From: Lachnospiraceae bacterium UBA1818 | Lineage (GTDB): Bacteria; Bacillota; Clostridia; Lachnospirales; Lachnospiraceae | Length of the DNA: 59,245 nt | Assembly (NCBI GenBank): GCA_904419285.1 | Contig: CAJFQZ010000013.1 | Span: forward strand, 1 to 59,245 | Direction: 5' to 3' | Program-made: the position numbers and the translations under genes | Shown: positions 37,011-48,000 of the stretch, one piece after another | How positions within the stretch are numbered: position 1 is the first letter of the stretch | Layout: every line of letters begins with the position of its first letter | The notes under the pieces: generated by a model | Databases searched by the model: none | Told to the model about the DNA's origin: nothing | Seen by the model: the letters and a program-made list of their open reading frames with translations, nothing else

Positions 37011-38300
37011 ATGAGTTTACAGGTAGAAAATTTAGAACATAATATGGCGAAACTGACGATCGAGGTATCGGCAGAGGATGTGGAGAAGGCGCTTCAGCAG
37101 GCTTACCTGAAAGAGCGTAAAAGAATCAGCCTTCCGGGCTTCCGCAAGGGCAAAGTGCCGCGTCAGGTCATCGAGAAAATGTACGGACCGGAAGTGTTCT
37201 ATGATGAAGCGGCGAATCATATGATATCAGAGGCATATGGAAAAGCATATGACGAGTGCGAGCTTGAGATCGCATCCCAGCCGAAGGTTGAGATCGTTCA
37301 GCTTGAGAAAGGCAAACCGTTCATCTTTACCGCTGAAGTTGCAGTGAAGCCGGAGGTTGCACTCGGTGAATATAAAGGGCTGAAAGTGGATAAAGTCTCT
37401 GCAGAGGTGACAGACGAGGAAGTTGATGCAGAGATCGAGAAAGAGCGCGAGCGCAATGCAAGAACAGTGGATGTGACAGACAGGGCTGTTCAGGACAAGG
37501 ATCAGATTACCCTTGATTTTGAGGGATTTGTAGATGGAACTGCATTTGAAGGCGGGAAGGGAGAGGACTATCCGCTGACGATCGGATCCGGCGCGTTTAT
37601 CCCGGGCTTTGAGGATCAGCTGATCGGTGCCGAGATCGGAAAAGAGACTGAAGTGAAAGTGACATTCCCTGAGGAATACCAGGCGAAAGAGCTTGCAGGC
37701 AAAGAGGCTGTCTTCAAATGTACTGTGAAGACGATCAAAGTGAAAGAGCTTCCGGAGCTTGACGATGAGTTCGCTTCCGACGTTTCCGAGGAAGGCGAGA
37801 CGATGGAAGAATATAAGGCTGAAGTGAGAGGAAAGCTCAAAGAGCGCAAAGAGCGCGAGGCAAAAGAAAAGAAAGAGAATCAGGTTGTAGAGCAGGCAGT
37901 TGCAAATGCAGAGATCGATCTTCCGGAACCGATGGTAGATCTGCAGGCAAGACAGATGGCTGATGATTTTGCACGCCGCATCATGCAGCAGGGCATGACA
38001 CTTGAGCAGTACTTCCAGTTCACAGGACTGTCTGAAGAGAAGATGATGGAAGAACTGAAGCCGCAGGCTGAGAAGCGCATCCGTACAAGACTTGTGCTCG
38101 AGGCGATCGTGGCTGCAGAGAACATCGAAGTGTCTGACGAGCGTCTTGAGGAAGAACTCAAGAAGATGGCTGAGGCATATCAGATGGAAGTTGACAAGCT
38201 GAAAGAGTTCATGGGAGAAAACGAGAAGAAACAGATGAAGGAAGACATTGCCGTTCAGGAGGCGGTGACTCTCATCACAGAGGCAGCAGTAGAAGAGTAA
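37011..38300 (+). CDS. tig: trigger factor
   Basis: Trigger factor is the ribosome-bound chaperone and peptidyl-prolyl isomerase. The 429 residues show the ribosome-binding N-domain with the signature GFRKGKVPRQVIEKMYG (near residue 43), the FKBP-like PPIase domain (~155-245, DQITLDFEGFVDGTAFEGG), and the helical C-terminal arms. AAGGAGG precedes the ATG. clpP follows, then clpX and lon, a classic protein-quality-control block. Confidence 0.97.
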   Translation: MSLQVENLEHNMAKLTIEVSAEDVEKALQQAYLKERKRISLPGFRKGKVPRQVIEKMYGPEVFYDEAANHMISEAYGKAYDECELEIASQPKVEIVQLEKGKPFIFTAEVAVKPEVALGEYKGLKVDKVSAEVTDEEVDAEIEKERERNARTVDVTDRAVQDKDQITLDFEGFVDGTAFEGGKGEDYPLTIGSGAFIPGFEDQLIGAEIGKETEVKVTFPEEYQAKELAGKEAVFKCTVKTIKVKELPELDDEFASDVSEEGETMEEYKAEVRGKLKERKEREAKEKKENQVVEQAVANAEIDLPEPMVDLQARQMADDFARRIMQQGMTLEQYFQFTGLSEEKMMEELKPQAEKRIRTRLVLEAIVAAENIEVSDERLEEELKKMAEAYQMEVDKLKEFMGENEKKQMKEDIAVQEAVTLITEAAVEE

Positions 38301-38310
38301 ACAGATTCAT

Positions 38311-38341
38311 AAAAGGTGTGCCGCTCATGGTGCACCTTTTG
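38311..38341 (+). terminator. terminator-like hairpin between tig and clpP
   Basis: AAAAGGTG and CACCTTTT form a stem around GTGCCGCTCATGGTG-type loop sequence. The T-run is short, so partial read-through into clpP is likely. Confidence 0.55.
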
Positions 38342-38369
38342 TCAGAAAATTGAGAAGGAAGGAAGATAT

Positions 38370-38951
38370 ATGAGTTTAGTACCTTATGTCATTGAACAGA
38401 CGAGCCGCGGAGAACGTTCCTACGACATTTATTCCAGACTGTTGAAGGAAAGGATCATTTTCCTCGGGGAGGAAGTGAACGATGTCTCCGCCAGCGTGAT
38501 CGTAGCACAGCTCCTTTTCCTGGAGGCAGACGATCCGGAGAAGGATATCCAGCTTTATATCAACAGCCCGGGAGGGTCTGTTACAGCAGGACTGGCGATC
38601 TACGATACGATGCAGTACATCAAGTGTGATGTCTCTACAGTATGCATCGGAATGGCGGCAAGCATGGGTGCATTTCTGCTCTCGGGAGGCAAGAAAGGCA
38701 AGCGCTTTGCCCTTCCGAATGCGGAGATCATGATCCATCAGCCTTCCGGCGGAGCGCAGGGACAGGCGACAGAGATCCAGATCGCTGCAGAGCATATCCT
38801 GCGCACGAAGCAGAAACTGAATGAGATCCTGGCCGCCAATACAGGCAAGCCGATCGAGGTTATCAAGGCTGATACAGAGCGTGATAATTTCATGTCTGCG
38901 GAAGAGGCAAAGGCATATGGATTGATCGATGAGGTAATTACAAGCCACTGA
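38370..38951 (+). CDS. clpP: ATP-dependent Clp protease proteolytic subunit
   Basis: The serine peptidase core that works with ClpX or other Clp ATPases. The 193 residues are standard. Ser98 lies in GMAASMGAF, His in MIHQPSGG, and the Asp in the DTERDNFM region. The start is ATG 38370 ([11 protein letters not shown]) behind GAAGGAAGG; earlier in-frame codons overlap the tig hairpin. clpX starts 19 bp after the stop. Confidence 0.98.
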   Translation: MSLVPYVIEQTSRGERSYDIYSRLLKERIIFLGEEVNDVSASVIVAQLLFLEADDPEKDIQLYINSPGGSVTAGLAIYDTMQYIKCDVSTVCIGMAASMGAFLLSGGKKGKRFALPNAEIMIHQPSGGAQGQATEIQIAAEHILRTKQKLNEILAANTGKPIEVIKADTERDNFMSAEEAKAYGLIDEVITSH

Positions 38952-38970
38952 GGCAGTATGAGGTGACATT

Positions 38971-40242
38971 ATGGCAGGAAAAATGATGGATGATATTGTG
39001 AGGTGCTCTTTCTGCAATAAGACACAGGCACAGGTGCGCAAACTCATCGCGGGACCGAACGGTACCTATATCTGTGATGAGTGCATCGGGATCTGTTCGG
39101 AGATCATCGAGGAAGAACTGGATTATGACGACAGAACAGCCCTGAACGATATCAATCTTCTGACGCCCGAGGAGATCAAGGCTTTTCTTGACGATTATGT
39201 GATCGGACAGGACGAGGCGAAGAAGGTCCTCTCTGTGGCGGTATATAACCATTATAAGAGGATCCTGGCAGGCCAGGATCTTGGGGTCGAGCTTCAGAAG
39301 AGCAATATCCTGATGCTCGGGCCGACAGGCTGCGGCAAGACGCTGCTTGCCCAGACTCTTGCGAAGATCCTGAACGTTCCGTTTGCGATCGCGGACGCGA
39401 CGGCGCTCACAGAGGCCGGATACGTTGGAGAAGATGTGGAGAATATCCTACTGAAAGTCATCCAGGCGGCAGACGGCGATATTGAGCGGGCAGAGCACGG
39501 CATTATTTATATTGATGAGATAGACAAGATCACCAGAAAATCCGAGAACCCTTCGATCACCCGTGACGTGTCCGGCGAGGGAGTCCAGCAGGCACTCCTG
39601 AAGATCATTGAAGGAACGGTCGCTTCGGTCCCTCCGCAGGGAGGAAGAAAGCATCCCCATCAGGAGCTGATCCAGATCGATACGACGAATATCCTGTTTA
39701 TCTGCGGCGGTGCGTTTGAGGGAATCGACAAGATCATCGAGACGCGGCTGGACAGAAAGTCCATAGGATTCAATGCGGAGATCGCGTCAAAGCATGAATA
39801 CGACATGGATGTCCTGCTTCATCAGGCGCTGCCCCAGGATCTTGTAAAATACGGACTGATCCCGGAGCTTGTGGGAAGACTTCCGGTGACTGTTTCGCTT
39901 GATCTGCTTGATAAGGAGGCACTGATCCGCATCCTTACTGAGCCGAAGAGCGCGATCGTAAAGCAGTATCAGAAGCTTCTCGAACTTGACGGCGTAAAGC
40001 TCGAGTTTGACAGGGATGCCCTCACGGCTATCGCTGAGACAACGCTGGCGAGAAAGACAGGAGCCAGAGGACTGAGAGCGATCATGGAAAATATCATGAT
40101 GGACACAATGTTCACAGTACCGTCGGACGAGACGATCAAGGAATGCCGGATCACAAAAGATGTTGTGTTGGGAAAGGGAAAACCGCTTTATCTGCGGGAT
40201 GGTGAAGAACGCCATTCTTTCCTGACATCTGAGAGCGCATAG
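38971..40242 (+). CDS. clpX: ATP-dependent Clp protease ATP-binding subunit ClpX
   Basis: The AAA+ unfoldase that feeds ClpP. The 423 residues start with the C4 zinc-binding domain ([14 protein letters not shown] ... CDEC), then the AAA module with Walker A GPTGCGKT, Walker [11 protein letters not shown] and sensor motifs. The ClpP-docking loop (IGF-type, here SIGFNAEI) is present. GAGGTGAC precedes the ATG. A terminator follows before lon. Confidence 0.98.
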   Translation: MAGKMMDDIVRCSFCNKTQAQVRKLIAGPNGTYICDECIGICSEIIEEELDYDDRTALNDINLLTPEEIKAFLDDYVIGQDEAKKVLSVAVYNHYKRILAGQDLGVELQKSNILMLGPTGCGKTLLAQTLAKILNVPFAIADATALTEAGYVGEDVENILLKVIQAADGDIERAEHGIIYIDEIDKITRKSENPSITRDVSGEGVQQALLKIIEGTVASVPPQGGRKHPHQELIQIDTTNILFICGGAFEGIDKIIETRLDRKSIGFNAEIASKHEYDMDVLLHQALPQDLVKYGLIPELVGRLPVTVSLDLLDKEALIRILTEPKSAIVKQYQKLLELDGVKLEFDRDALTAIAETTLARKTGARGLRAIMENIMMDTMFTVPSDETIKECRITKDVVLGKGKPLYLRDGEERHSFLTSESA

Positions 40243-40270
40243 GAGAGCAGGAACGAGTTCCGCTTTTCAG

Positions 40271-40310
40271 GGCGGGTGCAATGGGTAAGTACCATCGTAC
40301 CCGCCTGTTT
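40271..40310 (+). terminator. terminator between clpX and lon
   Basis: GGCGGGT (40271-40277) pairs with ACCCGCC (40299-40305), with an inner AATGG/CCAT stem, followed by TGTTTAA. Confidence 0.65.
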
Positions 40311-40333
40311 AATATCAGGTGGGAGGAAAACAG

Positions 40334-42652
40334 ATGGACAACGAGAGAAAGAGTCTTCCTATGGTGGCACTTCGGGGCATGACGATCATGCCGGAGATGG
40401 TGGTTCACTTTGACGTGAGCAGGGAACGCTCCATTGCTGCGATACAGGAAGCGATGGTGGAAGAACAGAAGATATTTCTGGCAGCTCAGAAGTCGATCGA
40501 GACAGAGGATCCCGGACAGGAGGATGTGTACGATGTCGGTACGGTCGGCACGATCAAACAGCTGATCAAGCTTCCGAAGCATATCGTGCGTGTCCTGGTC
40601 TCGGGGGAGAACAGAGGAATACTCAGGAGGATCGAGCAGAAGGATCCGTATCTGCGCGCAGAGGTCGAGGTGATCGACGAATCCGGGCTTGTGATCCCGG
40701 ACGATCCGAAAAACCAGGCGATGGAGCGCAGCCTGAAAGACATGTTTGTGGAATATGCGTCGAAGAACGGCAAGATGTCAAAAGAAGCGGTGGCGCAGCT
40801 GGCTGATATCAAAGGTCTGAAAAAACTTGTAGATGAGATCGCCGCAAATATCCCGCTGTCCTACACGGACCAGCAGGAACTGCTGAGCGAGACAGATTTC
40901 TGGAAGCGCTATGAGAAACTCGCCTTCAGGCTGGTCAATGAAGTCCAGATCATGGATATCAAGGAGGAGATCCAGCGGAAGGTAAAGGAGCGCGTGGATA
41001 AGCATCAGAGGGAATATATCCTCCGAGAGCAGCTGAAGCTGATCCGGGAGGAACTGGGCGAGGATTCTACGGTGTCGGATGCGGAAGAATTCGAGGCTGA
41101 GCTGAAGAAGCTGAAAGCGCCGAAAGAAGTGAAAGAAAAATTGAAGAAGGAGATCAGCCGTTTCAAGAGTTCTCTGAATTCTCCTTCGGAAAATGCGGTG
41201 ATCCGGACCTATATCGAGACACTTCTGGAGATGCCATGGGATAAGGCGTCAAAGGATAATGAAGATATCGCATATGCGAAGCAGGTGCTGGACGAGGATC
41301 ACTACGGACTGGAGCAGGTGAAGGAGAGAATCCTGGAATTCCTGGCGGTGAGGACTCTTACAAAGAAGGGGGACAGCCCGATCCTCTGCCTCGTGGGACC
41401 TCCGGGAACCGGAAAGACGTCGATCGCTAAATCACTTGCGAGGGCAATGAAGAAGAAATATGTGAGGATCTCCCTCGGCGGCGTAAGAGATGAGGCTGAG
41501 ATCCGGGGACACAGGAAGACCTATGTGGGCGCTATGCCCGGACGGATCGCAAACGGGATCCGCGCGGCGGGTGTAAAAAATCCTGTCATGCTCCTGGATG
41601 AGATCGATAAAGTCAGCACAGACTATAAGGGAGACACGTTCTCTGCGCTCCTGGAGGTGCTGGACAGTGAACAGAACAGCAGATTCCGCGATCACTATCT
41701 GGAAGTCCCGCTGGATCTGTCCGAGGTGATGTTCATTACCACAGCGAACACACTGCAGACCATTCCCCGGCCGCTCCTGGACCGAATGGAAGTGATCGAG
41801 ATCAGCAGCTATACGGAAAATGAAAAGCTCCATATCGCTCTTGAACATCTGATCCCGAAGCAGCTGGAGAGGAACGGACTGAGTCCGGAGCAGCTCACAT
41901 TCAGCCGCCATGCCGTCTGGAAGATGGCGCGCAATTATACGAAGGAAGCCGGCGTCAGACAGCTGGAACGTGAGATCGGAAATGTCTGCAGAAAAGCAGC
42001 GAAGGAGCTCCTCACTACAGACCGGAAAAAGATCGCGGTGACGGACCGGAATATACAGAAGTTCCTGGGAAAAGAAAAGTACAGCTATCAGATGGTGAAT
42101 CCGGAACCGGAAGTGGGAATTGTGCGCGGACTTGCATGGACCAGCGTGGGAGGAGATACGCTCCAGATCGAGGTCAATGTCATGCCGGGCAGCGGTGAGA
42201 TCATGCTCACAGGCCAGCTTGGCGATGTGATGAAAGAGTCGGCAAGGACGGGGATCAGTTATATCCGTTCTGTCAGCAGAAACTATGGAATCGCGGATGA
42301 TTTCTTCGAGAAGCATGATATTCATGTACATATTCCGGAGGGGGCGGTGCCGAAAGACGGTCCGTCAGCCGGGATCACGATGGCGACGGCCATGCTGTCG
42401 GCTGTCACTGAGAGAAAGGTGCGTGCAGATCTTGCCATGACCGGTGAAGTAACGCTGCGGGGGAGAGTGCTCCCGATCGGCGGGCTGAAGGAAAAGCTCC
42501 TTGCAGCTAAGAATGCCGGGATGAAGACAGTGCTCGTGCCGAAGGAGAACAAGGCGGATGTGGAAGAAATTTCCACAGAGATCACAAAAGGGCTGGAGAT
42601 CCTGTATGTTGAGAACATGGATGAAGTCCTGAGACAGGCTCTGACCGAATGA
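40334..42652 (+). CDS. lon: ATP-dependent protease Lon
   Basis: A cytosolic AAA+ serine protease of 772 residues. It has the N-terminal substrate-binding domain, a coiled region (~190-300), Walker A GPPGTGKT, Walker B VMLLDEIDKV, and the Lon protease domain with the catalytic dyad Ser678 (PKDGPSAG) and Lys721 (43 residues later, as in other Lon enzymes). The start is ATG 40334 (MDNERKSLPMVALRG) behind GGGAGG. ysxC follows closely, as in many Firmicutes. Confidence 0.98.
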   Translation: MDNERKSLPMVALRGMTIMPEMVVHFDVSRERSIAAIQEAMVEEQKIFLAAQKSIETEDPGQEDVYDVGTVGTIKQLIKLPKHIVRVLVSGENRGILRRIEQKDPYLRAEVEVIDESGLVIPDDPKNQAMERSLKDMFVEYASKNGKMSKEAVAQLADIKGLKKLVDEIAANIPLSYTDQQELLSETDFWKRYEKLAFRLVNEVQIMDIKEEIQRKVKERVDKHQREYILREQLKLIREELGEDSTVSDAEEFEAELKKLKAPKEVKEKLKKEISRFKSSLNSPSENAVIRTYIETLLEMPWDKASKDNEDIAYAKQVLDEDHYGLEQVKERILEFLAVRTLTKKGDSPILCLVGPPGTGKTSIAKSLARAMKKKYVRISLGGVRDEAEIRGHRKTYVGAMPGRIANGIRAAGVKNPVMLLDEIDKVSTDYKGDTFSALLEVLDSEQNSRFRDHYLEVPLDLSEVMFITTANTLQTIPRPLLDRMEVIEISSYTENEKLHIALEHLIPKQLERNGLSPEQLTFSRHAVWKMARNYTKEAGVRQLEREIGNVCRKAAKELLTTDRKKIAVTDRNIQKFLGKEKYSYQMVNPEPEVGIVRGLAWTSVGGDTLQIEVNVMPGSGEIMLTGQLGDVMKESARTGISYIRSVSRNYGIADDFFEKHDIHVHIPEGAVPKDGPSAGITMATAMLSAVTERKVRADLAMTGEVTLRGRVLPIGGLKEKLLAAKNAGMKTVLVPKENKADVEEISTEITKGLEILYVENMDEVLRQALTE

Positions 42653-42689
42653 CGCGGACAGCGCCGGAACAGACCGTAAGGAGGGTGGC

Positions 42690-43307
42690 ATGGTAATAAG
42701 AAGTATCAACCTTGAAACAGTGTGCGGGATCACAAGTGCTCTGCCGGAGAACGACAAGCCGGAGATCGCCTTCGCGGGGAAATCCAACGTTGGAAAATCC
42801 TCCCTGATCAATGCGCTCATGAACCGGAAATCATATGCAAGGATCTCTGCTACTCCGGGAAAGACGCAGACGATCAATTTTTATAATATCAATGATGAGA
42901 TGTATCTTGTGGATCTTCCGGGATATGGATATGCAAAGGTATCGGAAAGGGAGAAGGCCCGGTGGGGGAAGATGATCGAGGGATACCTGCATGGCTCGGA
43001 ACAGCTCAGAGCGGTATTTCTTCTGATCGATATCCGCCACGCGCCTTCCGCAAACGACAGGCTGATGTATCACTGGGTGACGGATCAGGGATATTATCCG
43101 ATCATCATAGCGACCAAGCTGGATAAGATCAAGAGAAGTCAGATCCAGAAGCATCTGAAGATGCTCCGGGAAGGGCTCGAGCTCGTCCCGGGTACAAAGA
43201 TCATCCCGTTTTCCTCTGTTACAAAACAGGGCAGGGAAGAGATCTGGGAGCTGATCGAGACGGAGTACCTTGAGCCGAAGGCAGAGAATCAGGATCAAGC
43301 GAGGTGA
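42690..43307 (+). CDS. ysxC: ribosome biogenesis GTPase YsxC/EngB
   Basis: A small GTPase for late 50S subunit assembly. The 205 residues contain G1 GKSNVGKSS, G2 RISATPGKTQT, G3 DLPGYGYAKVS, and G4 TKLDK. AAGGAGGG precedes the ATG. It is placed directly after lon, and the next gene begins within its end region, indicating cotranscription. Confidence 0.97.
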   Translation: MVIRSINLETVCGITSALPENDKPEIAFAGKSNVGKSSLINALMNRKSYARISATPGKTQTINFYNINDEMYLVDLPGYGYAKVSEREKARWGKMIEGYLHGSEQLRAVFLLIDIRHAPSANDRLMYHWVTDQGYYPIIIATKLDKIKRSQIQKHLKMLREGLELVPGTKIIPFSSVTKQGREEIWELIETEYLEPKAENQDQAR

Positions 43308-43312
43308 GAGAG

Positions 43313-44488
43313 ATGGAAAGCAGACGACCATACTGGCAGGTGGGAATCCGGCTGCTGTTCAGCGTTCTTGCCACGGCGGCCTTCGTCCTGATCGGATTCC
43401 GGCTCCTGATCTTTCTGATGCCGTTTGTGATCGGATGGATCATCGCCTCGGTTGCAGCGCCGCTTGTGAACTGGCTTGAGAAAAGACTGAAGATCGTCAA
43501 GAAGCTGGGGTCAGCGCTGATCGTTATCCTTGTCCTTGCGCTGATCGTTGTGGCGTTGTATTTTGCCGTCAGCCGTATTGCTGAGGAGATCGCGGATCTG
43601 ATCCAGGATTTTCCTAGACTGTATGCCCAGCTTGAATCGGGACTGCGGCAGATCGGACAGAATATGTCCGTTGTCTTTAACAGGCTGCCTTCAGGGATCA
43701 AGGAAGGCTGGAATACTGTGGTGGAGAATCTGGATCAGTATATGGGGGATCTTGTGTCGCGCATCAGTGAGCCTACTGTAACGGCAGCAGGCAATTTTGC
43801 AAAGAGGGTCCCGTATTATTTGATCTCTTTTATCGTTGCAGTCATGTCGGCCTATTTCTTTACAGTGCAGAGGGAAGAAGTGATCCGCTGGTTCAAAAAG
43901 ACGGCGCCTGAGGCGGTAGAGCGCAGGATGACGCTGGTCATAGACAATCTGAAATATGCGGTAGGGGGATATTTCAAGGCACAGTTCAAGATCATGGGGG
44001 TCGTTTTCCTGATCCTTCTCGCCGGACTAGCATTCCTGCAGACGAGGTATTTTGTGCTTGTGGCCTTTCTCATCGCATTTCTGGATTTTCTTCCCTTCTT
44101 CGGAACAGGAACAGCGATGATCCCATGGGCAGTGTATACTTTTTTTATGGGAGAATATAAGACGACCGTGGCGCTGGTCGTGATTTATGTCGTGACCCAG
44201 GTAGTGCGTCAGCTTCTCCAGCCCAAGCTTGTGGGCGACAGCGTGGGCCTGAATCCGCTTGTGACTCTGATCCTGCTCTATATCGGCTACCGGATCCGTG
44301 GAGTGATCGGAATGATCATCGCGGTGCCTGTGGGCATGGTGCTCATCAATATGTGCCAGGCGGGCGCTTTTGATTATATTTTTGATGATGTGAGGATCTT
44401 GATCGACGGTATCCTCGGGCTCAGAGAAGAGGGCGGGGACAGAGGAGAAAAGAAGTCTTCTGCAGAGAAAAGCAGGACAGAGGAATGA
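43313..44488 (+). CDS. AI-2E family transporter (YdgH/PerM-like permease)
   Basis: A 391-residue polytopic membrane protein of the AI-2E/PerM family. Two N-terminal helices (~12-50) and a third pair (~60-90) precede a hydrophilic amphipathic region (~95-150). A C-terminal bundle of four or five helices includes the family-typical FLDFLPFFGTGTAMIPWA and the loop around QPKLVGDSVGLNPLVTL. Members export diverse small molecules or sodium; the substrate is not predictable. The ATG at 43313 follows AGGTGAG at the end of ysxC. The tail is charged (GGDRGEKKSSAEKSRTEE). Confidence 0.9.
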   Translation: MESRRPYWQVGIRLLFSVLATAAFVLIGFRLLIFLMPFVIGWIIASVAAPLVNWLEKRLKIVKKLGSALIVILVLALIVVALYFAVSRIAEEIADLIQDFPRLYAQLESGLRQIGQNMSVVFNRLPSGIKEGWNTVVENLDQYMGDLVSRISEPTVTAAGNFAKRVPYYLISFIVAVMSAYFFTVQREEVIRWFKKTAPEAVERRMTLVIDNLKYAVGGYFKAQFKIMGVVFLILLAGLAFLQTRYFVLVAFLIAFLDFLPFFGTGTAMIPWAVYTFFMGEYKTTVALVVIYVVTQVVRQLLQPKLVGDSVGLNPLVTLILLYIGYRIRGVIGMIIAVPVGMVLINMCQAGAFDYIFDDVRILIDGILGLREEGGDRGEKKSSAEKSRTEE

Positions 44489-44614
44489 ATTTGCCAATCC
44501 CTCGTTGAAAAAAGCGGCAGGCTATGCTATGATGTGAGTCGGGGAAGAGGATTCCCCGGAAAATGGAAATGTATGGAATTTATTTCCGAAGATGATAACA
44601 GGAGGTGCAGTGTA

Positions 44615-44776
44615 ATGAAAAAATATGTATGTGATGTATGTGGATACATTTATGATGAGGCTGCCGGAGATCCGGATAACGGGATCGAACCGGGAACAGC
44701 ATGGGAAGATGTACCGGAAGATTTTGTCTGCCCGCTGTGCGGCGTAGGAAAAGACCAGTTTTCCGAAGTTGAGTAA
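44615..44776 (+). CDS. rubredoxin
   Basis: A 53-residue iron electron carrier. The two iron-binding knuckles CDVCGY and CPLCGV are intact, with the usual [22 protein letters not shown] between them. AGGAGG lies 7 bp before the ATG. Rubredoxins in anaerobes deliver electrons to oxygen- and peroxide-detoxifying enzymes or desulfoferrodoxin. It is a single gene followed by a strong terminator. Confidence 0.98.
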   Translation: MKKYVCDVCGYIYDEAAGDPDNGIEPGTAWEDVPEDFVCPLCGVGKDQFSEVE

Positions 44777-44810
44777 ATTTTCAGGCAAAAGAAAAATTGA
44801 AGTGGAATTA

Positions 44811-44857
44811 ACTGCCGCTCTGTACAGTATAAAGCTGTATGGAGCGGCAGTTTTTTG
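44811..44857 (+). terminator. terminator after rubredoxin
   Basis: ACTGCCGCTC and GAGCGGCAGT form a perfect 10-bp stem with an inner TACAG/CTGTA stem, followed by TTTTTTG. Confidence 0.9.
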
Positions 44858-44863
44858 TGCAAA

Positions 44864-44882
44864 TTTCGTGCGAATCACGAAA
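44864..44882. promoter_or_regulatory. palindromic operator candidate upstream of GH101
   Basis: TTTCGTG and CACGAAA form a perfect dyad with a 5-bp centre, about 60 bp upstream of the GH101 -35 box. Two TTTGTAC motifs follow within 35 bp. No regulator gene is adjacent. Confidence 0.4.
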
Positions 44883-44941
44883 AGAATTTGTACAAAAAGC
44901 TCATATATTTGTACGATTAGATTAAAATTAATCTGCAATAT

Positions 44942-44970
44942 TGAAACAATATGGGCAAAATGCTAGAATA
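44942..44970 (+). promoter_or_regulatory. promoter of the GH101 gene
   Basis: TTGAAA (44942-44947) and TAGAAT (44965-44970) are separated by 17 bp, about 57 bp before the GH101 start. Confidence 0.65.
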
Positions 44971-45026
44971 GCAGTCAAAAAGAATGACAAAAATATCCAA
45001 TTTGTCAAAAGGAGAGGAGAAAGAGT

Positions 45027-48000
45027 ATGAAGAAGCGCAGACTCAAACTGCTGTGCCTGTTTCTGACAGCCAGTATGACAGCACCGACTATACTTCAGTA
45101 TGTGCCGGGAAGCATGTCACTTCCGTACGAAGTTCAGGCTGCGGGCGCAGAGGACGCCGCTGAAAACGTTCAGGTTTCAGCGAGAGATGCATCAGACGGC
45201 ATCGATGACGCATGGACCCAGGATCCGGAGAGCGTATCCGGTTCCGGCGCGGTCTGTGCAGTGGAAGACGGATGGCTCCACCTGAAGTCCGATCCGTCCA
45301 ACGGGAACAATCCCGGTACAAAGCCGGCGATCTTTGTGAACCCGAACACCTTTGATTTCAGCCAGGAGGGATTCTTTGACTTTACGCTGAAATCCAACAA
45401 CGGAAACACAGGCCAGAATGACAGCGACCGGTTCGGCGTTTATCTCGGGTATGACACGGATCAGAACGGCATGTTTGTCGGCTATGACAATGGCGGATGG
45501 TTCTGGCAGAAGTACACCGGAGGAAGCGGAGACTGGTATCAGGGCTCCAGACACGCCGCTCCCGCACAGGGAGAAGAGGCAGCGGTACATATTGAGTGGA
45601 CTGCGGACCACAAGATGACGCTCACGCTGGATGGAGAGACCGTCTTTGAAAATGAGGACTTCTCCGGTATCGCAGACGTGCTCGGCACCCAGATCGCATT
45701 CAAGTGTGGAAGCTGGAACCAGAATACGACAGACGTTCTGGTGAAGGACATCCATTATACGGGACAGGCACAGGCAGCCGTCTATCCGGTGACCGGAAAA
45801 GTCCTGGATACACAGGGCAGCCCGATCGAGGGGGCAAAGGTGACCATAGGCGATACGACGGTTGAGACGGACGCAGAGGGAACCTATACCGTGGAGCTCC
45901 CTGACGGCACCTACACTGTCACAGTTGTAAAAGACGGCTATATGAACGGCAGCGGAAGCATCACTGTGAGCGGGCAGGAGGCATCCGTGGGCGATATCAC
46001 ACTGGACGTGGAGCCGGATATTGAGACTGAGACGCTGTCCACGGAGGACATGGATGTCTATGTATCCAAGACCTTCCCGAGTGTTGTGAAGTATGAGATG
46101 AAGGGCGGTCTGGAAGGAAAGACCTTCTACGGACAGACGGAAGCCATCAATACGGTTCGGATCAACGGCGTGGATATCCAGGTCGCACCGGAGGATGTGA
46201 AAGCAGAGTTCGACGGAACGACAGCGACCTATGTCATGACAGTGAAGAATGAGAAGAAACACATTGACGCTGAGATCACTGCAGAGCTGAAGGCAGAGGC
46301 GAACCAGCTGGCGTTCAATATCACGAAGATCGAAAATAAGCTTCAGGATCAGACGACCACCAACAAGTACGGGGACAAGGTGGAGACTTATCCGCTCCAG
46401 ACGATCGGGATCCCGAACCACAGCCTGATCTCTGTCAGGAGTACGCAGAGCGGCGCCAACTTAAAGGGCGCGGTCATGTCCTCCAATACACACAAGAGCG
46501 GAGATGAACTGATCCAGGTCAACGGAGACATGGGCTCTTATAATAATAGAGACTACATGTACGCGTTCCTTTCTACAGATGAGATGAGCGCCGGCATGTG
46601 GAGCAACTCCGAGCATGAGGGACGTACTGTTGCGGCGCCGGTATACGGCGGAAGCCAGAATACCCGTATCTATGCAACATCGGAAGAGCGGGACGGCTAT
46701 AAGACTATGGGACTTGCCAGCGCGGAGTGGTACTATCACCGCAACGTGACAGATTCCAAGGGCGTGCAGTACACAGTGACAGAGACAGAGATGCCTCAGT
46801 CCAAGATCGTGATCGCGGGAGACACGAACGAGGACGCCCAGGTCAACTGGCAGGACGGCGCCATCGCATTCCGTGATATCATGAACAATCCGTATAAGTC
46901 GGAGGAGGTGCCGGAACTGGTGGCATGGCGCATCGCCATGAATTTCGGCGGACAGGCACAGAACCCGTTCCTGACTACGCTGGATAACGTAAAGCGCGTG
47001 GCTCAGCATACAGACGGTCTGGGACAGTCCATTCTTCTGAAGGGATATGCAAGTGAAGGACATGACTCCGGGCATCCGGATTACGATAACATCGGCGAAC
47101 GGATGGGCGGAGCCGAAGATATGAACACTCTGATGGAGAAAGGCGCGGAGTACGGCGCACGGTTCGGCATCCATGTAAATGCCAGCGAGATGTATCCCGA
47201 GGCGAAGGCGTTCAGCGAGGAGCTGGTGAGAAGGAATTCCGCCGGAGCGCTGAGCTACGGCTGGAACTGGCTGGACCAGGGCATCGGCATCGATGGTATC
47301 TATGACCTGGCAAGCGGCGAGAGACAGGCACGTTTCGACGCCCTGAAGGAGAAGGTCGGAGACAATATGGATTTTGTCTATGTGGATGTATGGGGCAACC
47401 TGACTTCAGGAAACAGTGAAGACTCCTGGGAGACAAGAAAGCTGTCTGATATGATCACGGACAATGGATGGCGGATGACCACTGAGTGGGGTTCCGGAAA
47501 TGAATATGATTCTACCTTCCAGCACTGGGCGTGCGACCTGACCTACGGCGGCTATACCTCCAAGGGTGAGAACAGTGAGGTCATGCGCTTCCTGAGAAAC
47601 CACCAGAAAGACTCCTGGGTAGGCGATTACCCGAGCTACGGCGGCGTTGCCAACGCACCGCTCCTGGGCGGCTATAACATGAAAGACTTCGAGGGATGGC
47701 AGGGAAGGAACGACTACGACGCATACATCACGAACCTGTACACCCATGACCTGATGACCAAGTTCCTGCAGCACTACCAGGTAGTGAAGTGGGAGGACGG
47801 CGATCCGGTCCAGATGACAGATAATGGAGAAACATATGCCTGGACCCCGGAGAAAGAGATCACGCTGAAGGCAGATCCGAAGAAATCTTCCGCTGAGACG
47901 GACACAGTCGTTGTCACAAGAGGAAGCACGGATCCGAGCGACGTGGCATACCGCGACAGGACAGTGACCCTGAACGGCATCGTGATCTCCCAGGGATCTG

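Noticed and set aside
45192-46421. 409-codon antisense frame over the start of GH101
   Set aside because: Same explanation: shadow of a long coding gene; no recognisable domain.
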